Shown here piece by piece: positions 5,695 to 8,083 of a stretch of DNA of 8,083 bases; position 1 is the first letter of the stretch; each line of letters starts with the position of its first letter. This stretch comes from Phycisphaerales bacterium (GTDB taxonomy: Bacteria; Planctomycetota; Phycisphaerae; Phycisphaerales; SM1A02). The position numbers were made by a program, and so were the translations under genes. The stretch is from positions 1 to 8,083 of the forward strand of contig SLDM01000308.1 in NCBI GenBank assembly GCA_007125255.1. Reading direction: 5' to 3'. The notes beneath the pieces are model-generated. The model was not told the origin of the DNA and made no database searches. It saw only the letters and a list, made by a program, of their open reading frames with translations.

Positions 5695-6129
5695 TCAACC
5701 TCCCAGATCGTATTCATCGATTGAATCATCCGCCTCGTGCCGCGCATCACGAATGGAAAAAGCGCCGCCCTCGGCGAGGCGGAACTCCGGGCGGGGGACG
5801 CGGAGCCGGGAACGATTGGGCAGCGAGACCCAATGGCGATCGAATGACCGGAGCGCGCGGCGGACATCTTCCGGGCGGCTGCGACTGGCGATCTCCTGCT
5901 GCAGGCGCCACAGATTCTGTTCGTGCTCGACGATCCGCGCGTGCAGCCCGGCGATCTCGTGGGCAGTGTCGATCCGGTGCTGCCGGTTGACCAGCAGCGC
6001 GGCGGCCGTGCATCCGGCCACCACGATGATGATGAGCAGCTTGGCGAACATGGAGGCGTGAATCGGGGTGACCTGTTCGGAAAGAGCGGACGTTCGCAAA
6101 GGGAAGGACCGACGGGAATCCGGATGCAC
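5695..6129 (-). CDS. FtsL-like bitopic coiled-coil division protein
   Basis: A 144-residue protein with one membrane segment (about 28-47, AKLLIIIVVAGCTAAALLV) and then a helical, coiled-coil-like stretch (about 50-85, RIDTAHEIAGLHARIVEHEQ). This is the architecture of FtsL/DivIC, small periplasmic-facing scaffold proteins of the divisome that activate FtsWI. FtsL diverges strongly in sequence, so the call rests on topology and position directly before ftsI. A charged, non-helical tail (about 100-144) is longer than in typical FtsL. The start is uncertain: the GTG at 6129 overlaps the LysM gene's TAG by one base, as in TAGTG coupling, while Met27 (6051) would place the membrane segment at the very N-terminus and give 118 residues, nearer the family's usual size. 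Neither has a clear ribosome binding site. The stop lies 3 bases before the ftsI start. Confidence 0.7.
   Translation of the reverse strand: MHPDSRRSFPLRTSALSEQVTPIHASMFAKLLIIIVVAGCTAAALLVNRQHRIDTAHEIAGLHARIVEHEQNLWRLQQEIASRSRPEDVRRALRSFDRHWVSLPNRSRLRVPRPEFRLAEGGAFSIRDARHEADDSIDEYDLGG
5698..5704 (-). promoter_or_regulatory. Ribosome binding site for the ftsI GTG start
   Basis: GGGAGGT on the - strand, 6 bases before the GTG at 5691, is embedded in the last two codons and first stop base of the FtsL-like gene. It supports the GTG start and suggests coupled translation. Confidence 0.75.
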
Positions 6130-6959
6130 TACGGACGGGGAATCCGGAGCTCCGTGCCGAGCGGCACGTTGTCGGGATTGTCGATGCTCTCGCGGTTCAG
6201 TTCGTAGATCTCGCGCCAGCGCTGGGCCGAGCCGAGCATGCGCTGGGCGATCCGGGAGAGCGTGTCGCCGCGCTGAATCGTGTAGGTCGTGTAGGCCGGC
6301 TCCGGCGCTCGCCGTGGTGATTCGGAATCGGACGCCGACGGCGCGGGAGCCTCGCCCCGCAGGACTTCGACCGCGGGAATGCGCAGCCGCCGGCCGGCCG
6401 GGACCAGGTTGGGATTGCTGATCTCGTTGAACTCGGCGAGCTGGCGGAAGAGCGCTTCATCGCCGTAATACTGCCGCGCGATCGCGCCGAGTGACTCACC
6501 CGAGCGGACATCGTGGAACCGGACCGGCGGCTCAGTACGGGTCCGGTCGTTCTCGCGGCCGGAGCGGCCGTTCTGCCCGCCGATGACGATCCGTTCCGGC
6601 TCACTGGTCTGGCCGGACCGATCGTCGCGGTCGGCCTGGCGGTTGCGATCCGGTTCGCGGTCGCGCTGCTCTTCACGATCGCCGGTCTCCGCGGTGCGGA
6701 GCTCACCCGTCCCCATCAGCGTCGGGCTGGGGGTAAATCGGGTGCGTTCCTCGGCGGCACGCTGGGGTTCGAGCAGTTGCGGATCGCGCCGGCGCTGATC
6801 GGCGGAGGTGGTCCCGCCGCCGCGCGCGGAGACGAAGTCCGCCGACTCCTGGTTCTGAGCGGTGGAAAAATGATCGGAGATCAGGATTCCGACGAACAGG
6901 ACGAGTCCGAATCCGATCACGAGCGCCAGTTTGTTCTCACGTGTCATGTTCATCAGCAT
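6129..6959 (-). CDS. Membrane-anchored protein with two LysM domains
   Basis: A 276-residue protein. An N-terminal membrane segment (about 10-28, LALVIGFGLVLFVGILI) anchors it with the bulk outside the cytoplasm. A linker (about 40-145) is low in complexity and very rich in Arg, Asp and Glu (for example DREEQRDREPDRNRQADRDD at 94-113) and is probably disordered. Two LysM domains follow: 147-195 (VRSGESLGAIARQYYGDE... ending LRIPA) and 225-274 (IQRGDTLSRIAQRMLGSA... ending LRIPR). LysM binds N-acetylglucosamine-containing glycans such as peptidoglycan. No catalytic domain is present, so it is likely a wall-binding or septum-targeting factor. It sits between rsmH and the FtsL-like gene, 32 bp after rsmH as it now ends. 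Start choice is soft: ATGs at 6959, 6953 and 6947 are all in frame, and none has a good ribosome binding site. Confidence 0.92.
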   Translation of the reverse strand: MLMNMTRENKLALVIGFGLVLFVGILISDHFSTAQNQESADFVSARGGGTTSADQRRRDPQLLEPQRAAEERTRFTPSPTLMGTGELRTAETGDREEQRDREPDRNRQADRDDRSGQTSEPERIVIGGQNGRSGRENDRTRTEPPVRFHDVRSGESLGAIARQYYGDEALFRQLAEFNEISNPNLVPAGRRLRIPAVEVLRGEAPAPSASDSESPRRAPEPAYTTYTIQRGDTLSRIAQRMLGSAQRWREIYELNRESIDNPDNVPLGTELRIPRP

Positions 6960-6991
6960 CCGTGCTGGGGAAAGGGGTCATTCCCGACCGC

Positions 6992-8008
6992 TTACCACCC
7001 GTCAGGGGTGAGCTCATGTCGGCCCGGCCGCAGTATACGCTGCGGACCGTCACGAGTTGGGGCCGTCGATCCTGACGACCCGGAGTTGGGGCCGTCGATC
7101 CTGACGACCCGGAGTTTGGCCGAACGCGCCCGTACATTTCCGGCGACTTCCTGTTCACCGGCGGTCACGGGCTTCCTGGTCAGTCGTGTCGCCAGGCCGC
7201 GTCGATCAAGTTCCACGAACGCCCGTTTGACGAGCCGATCCTCGAGACTGTGGAAGCTGATGATGCCGACCCGCGCTCCCCGCCTCAGCCACGCGTCACC
7301 CGCTTCCGACGCGGCGGCTTCGGTGATCAACTCCAGAAGCCGCGTCAGTCCGCCCAGCTCATCGTTCACCGCGATGCGCAGGGCCATGAAGGTGCGCGTC
7401 GCCGGGTGCATCCGCGATTGTCGGGCCCGCGCTCCGTAGGCCTCTCGAACCAGTCCGGCAAGACGTGCTGTCGTTTCAATCGGCTCAGACTTCCGACTTT
7501 CCACAAGTTTTCGCGCGATCTTGCGCGAGAACGGCTCTTCGCCGCAGGAATAAATCACATCGGCTAACGCGCGCTCGTCCAGCTCGGCCACCAGGTCCGC
7601 CGCCGTTCGCGGCGCGGTCGGGTCCAGGCGCATGTCCAGGGGGCCGTCGGTGGCGAAGCTGAACCCCCGCTCCGGATCGTCCATCTGGTTGGAACTGAAG
7701 CCCAGGTCGGCCAGCAGACCATCCGCCGGACCGCCGAGCTCCCGCACGAACGCCGGCAGCGCGGCGAAGTTCGTATGCAGCAGCTCCAGCGGCACCTTCA
7801 GCGGTTTCAGCCGGTCGCGGACGAACTCGAGGTTGGCCGGGTCCAGGTCCGCCCCGATCAGCCGGCCTTCCGGACCGACCGCGCGGGCGATCGCCTCGGC
7901 GTGCCCGCCCCGGCCGAGCGTCGCGTCGATGAACGTCTCGCCCGCCCGGGGGGCGAGCAGACGGAGCACCTCATCGAGCAGAACGGGGACGTGGCCGAGA
8001 TCGGACAT
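6992..8008 (-). CDS. rsmH: 16S rRNA (cytosine-1402-N4)-methyltransferase RsmH, C-terminally extended
   Basis: A 338-residue SAM-dependent methyltransferase (formerly MraW) that modifies C1402 in the ribosomal decoding centre. Family signatures are all present: HVPVLLDEVL at 6-15, the SAM-binding DATLGRGGHA near 28-37, LLADLGFSSNQMDDPERGFSF and PLDMRLD, RTFMALRIAVNDEL, IISFHSLEDRLVK and RARSAKLRV near the end. It is typically the early gene of dcw operons. The family usually ends about ten residues after SAKLRV (near 310 residues), but here a 29-bp tandem duplication carries the frame past a TGA at 7052-7050, adding a 30-residue Ser/Gly then Arg-rich tail. The ATG at 8008 starts the conserved N-terminus. 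It lacks a Shine-Dalgarno sequence; a TACACT -10-like box (8015-8020) only 6 bases upstream hints at a very short leader. No mraZ is seen in the 75 bases beyond. Confidence 0.96.
   Translation of the reverse strand: MSDLGHVPVLLDEVLRLLAPRAGETFIDATLGRGGHAEAIARAVGPEGRLIGADLDPANLEFVRDRLKPLKVPLELLHTNFAALPAFVRELGGPADGLLADLGFSSNQMDDPERGFSFATDGPLDMRLDPTAPRTAADLVAELDERALADVIYSCGEEPFSRKIARKLVESRKSEPIETTARLAGLVREAYGARARQSRMHPATRTFMALRIAVNDELGGLTRLLELITEAAASEAGDAWLRRGARVGIISFHSLEDRLVKRAFVELDRRGLATRLTRKPVTAGEQEVAGNVRARSAKLRVVRIDGPNSGSSGSTAPTRDGPQRILRPGRHELTPDGW
7027..7048 (-). other. Small hairpin at the rsmH 3' end
   Basis: CCGCAG (7028-7033) pairs with CTGCGG (7040-7045) across a TATACG loop, with an outer GG/CC around one bulged base. 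It lies just after the probable original rsmH stop and 68 bases upstream of the LysM gene start. No T-run follows. It may affect expression between the two genes, or be chance pairing. Confidence 0.3.
7054..7116. repeat. Perfect 29-bp tandem duplication inside the rsmH 3' end
   Basis: Copy one is 7054-7082 and copy two 7083-7111, identical base for base, followed by 5 bases (7112-7116) of a third. The unit length is not a multiple of 3, so each added copy shifts the reading frame. On the - strand the first copy encountered reads LRVVRIDGPN and the second is read in another frame as SGSSGSTAPT. Confidence 0.95.
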
Positions 8009-8035
8009 GGGAGTAGTGTAAAGAATGCGTTGGGG

Positions 8036-8083
8036 GACGAAGGTAACCAGGCCCGGAGGCCCGGAGGCACGGAGGCACGGAGC
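8036..8083 (+). repeat. Octamer-periodic array at the right edge
   Basis: Six in-phase 8-bp units run to the window end: GACGAAGG, TAACCAGG, CCCGGAGG twice, CACGGAGG and CACGGAGC. The GGCACGGA register matches the array behind ftsI but on the opposite strand. It is upstream of rsmH, so it does not follow a gene visible here; it may continue or invert beyond the edge. Confidence 0.75.

Noticed and set aside
3841..5724. A 627-codon open frame on the + strand opposite ftsI
   Set aside because: It is a shadow of a high-GC gene: the - strand frame has all FtsI catalytic motifs, while the + frame gives a His/Asp/Gly/Arg-rich product without recognisable domains or a ribosome binding site.

Overview
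The window is high-GC bacterial chromosome, most likely from a planctomycete of the Phycisphaerae type. Three things point there. The PEP-CTERM tail (PAPGALALLGG...RRRR) is of the form common in that group. The division/wall gene order is reduced and rearranged. Short octamer-periodic repeats fill the gene borders. The lineage is inferred; no rRNA or taxonomic marker is present.

Layout. Positions 1-256 are a non-coding leader with several hairpins. On the + strand, 257-988 is a small soluble histidine kinase without a sensor domain, overlapping by 8 bp a full-length NtrC-type sigma-54 response regulator (981-2471). A short convergent intergenic region follows, with octamer repeats arranged as a 37-bp-arm inverted repeat and an intrinsic terminator. 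On the - strand, 3448-2711 encodes a secreted PEP-CTERM protein. About 480 bp without a convincing gene (3449-3927) separate it from a - strand operon running from 8008 down to 3928: rsmH, a membrane-anchored double-LysM protein, an FtsL-like bitopic coiled-coil protein, and the septal transpeptidase ftsI.

How the genes work together. The right half is a division and cell-wall (dcw) cluster in the usual order rsmH-ftsL-ftsI, with a LysM (peptidoglycan-binding) gene inserted between rsmH and ftsL and no murE after ftsI. The left half is a two-component system next to a PEP-CTERM surface protein. PEP-CTERM/exosortase loci elsewhere often carry a kinase/sigma-54 regulator pair (PrsK/PrsR), so a regulatory link is plausible, but I found no clear sigma-54 promoter before the PEP-CTERM gene.

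Two observations stand out. (1) The octamer family GNNACGRA forms short in-phase arrays at the 3' sides of ntrC, the PEP-CTERM gene and ftsI, each time with the purine-rich strand in the sense of the gene just ended; a fourth array lies at the right edge. (2) A perfect 29-bp tandem duplication at the 3' end of rsmH puts the probable original stop codon out of frame and adds about 29 residues.
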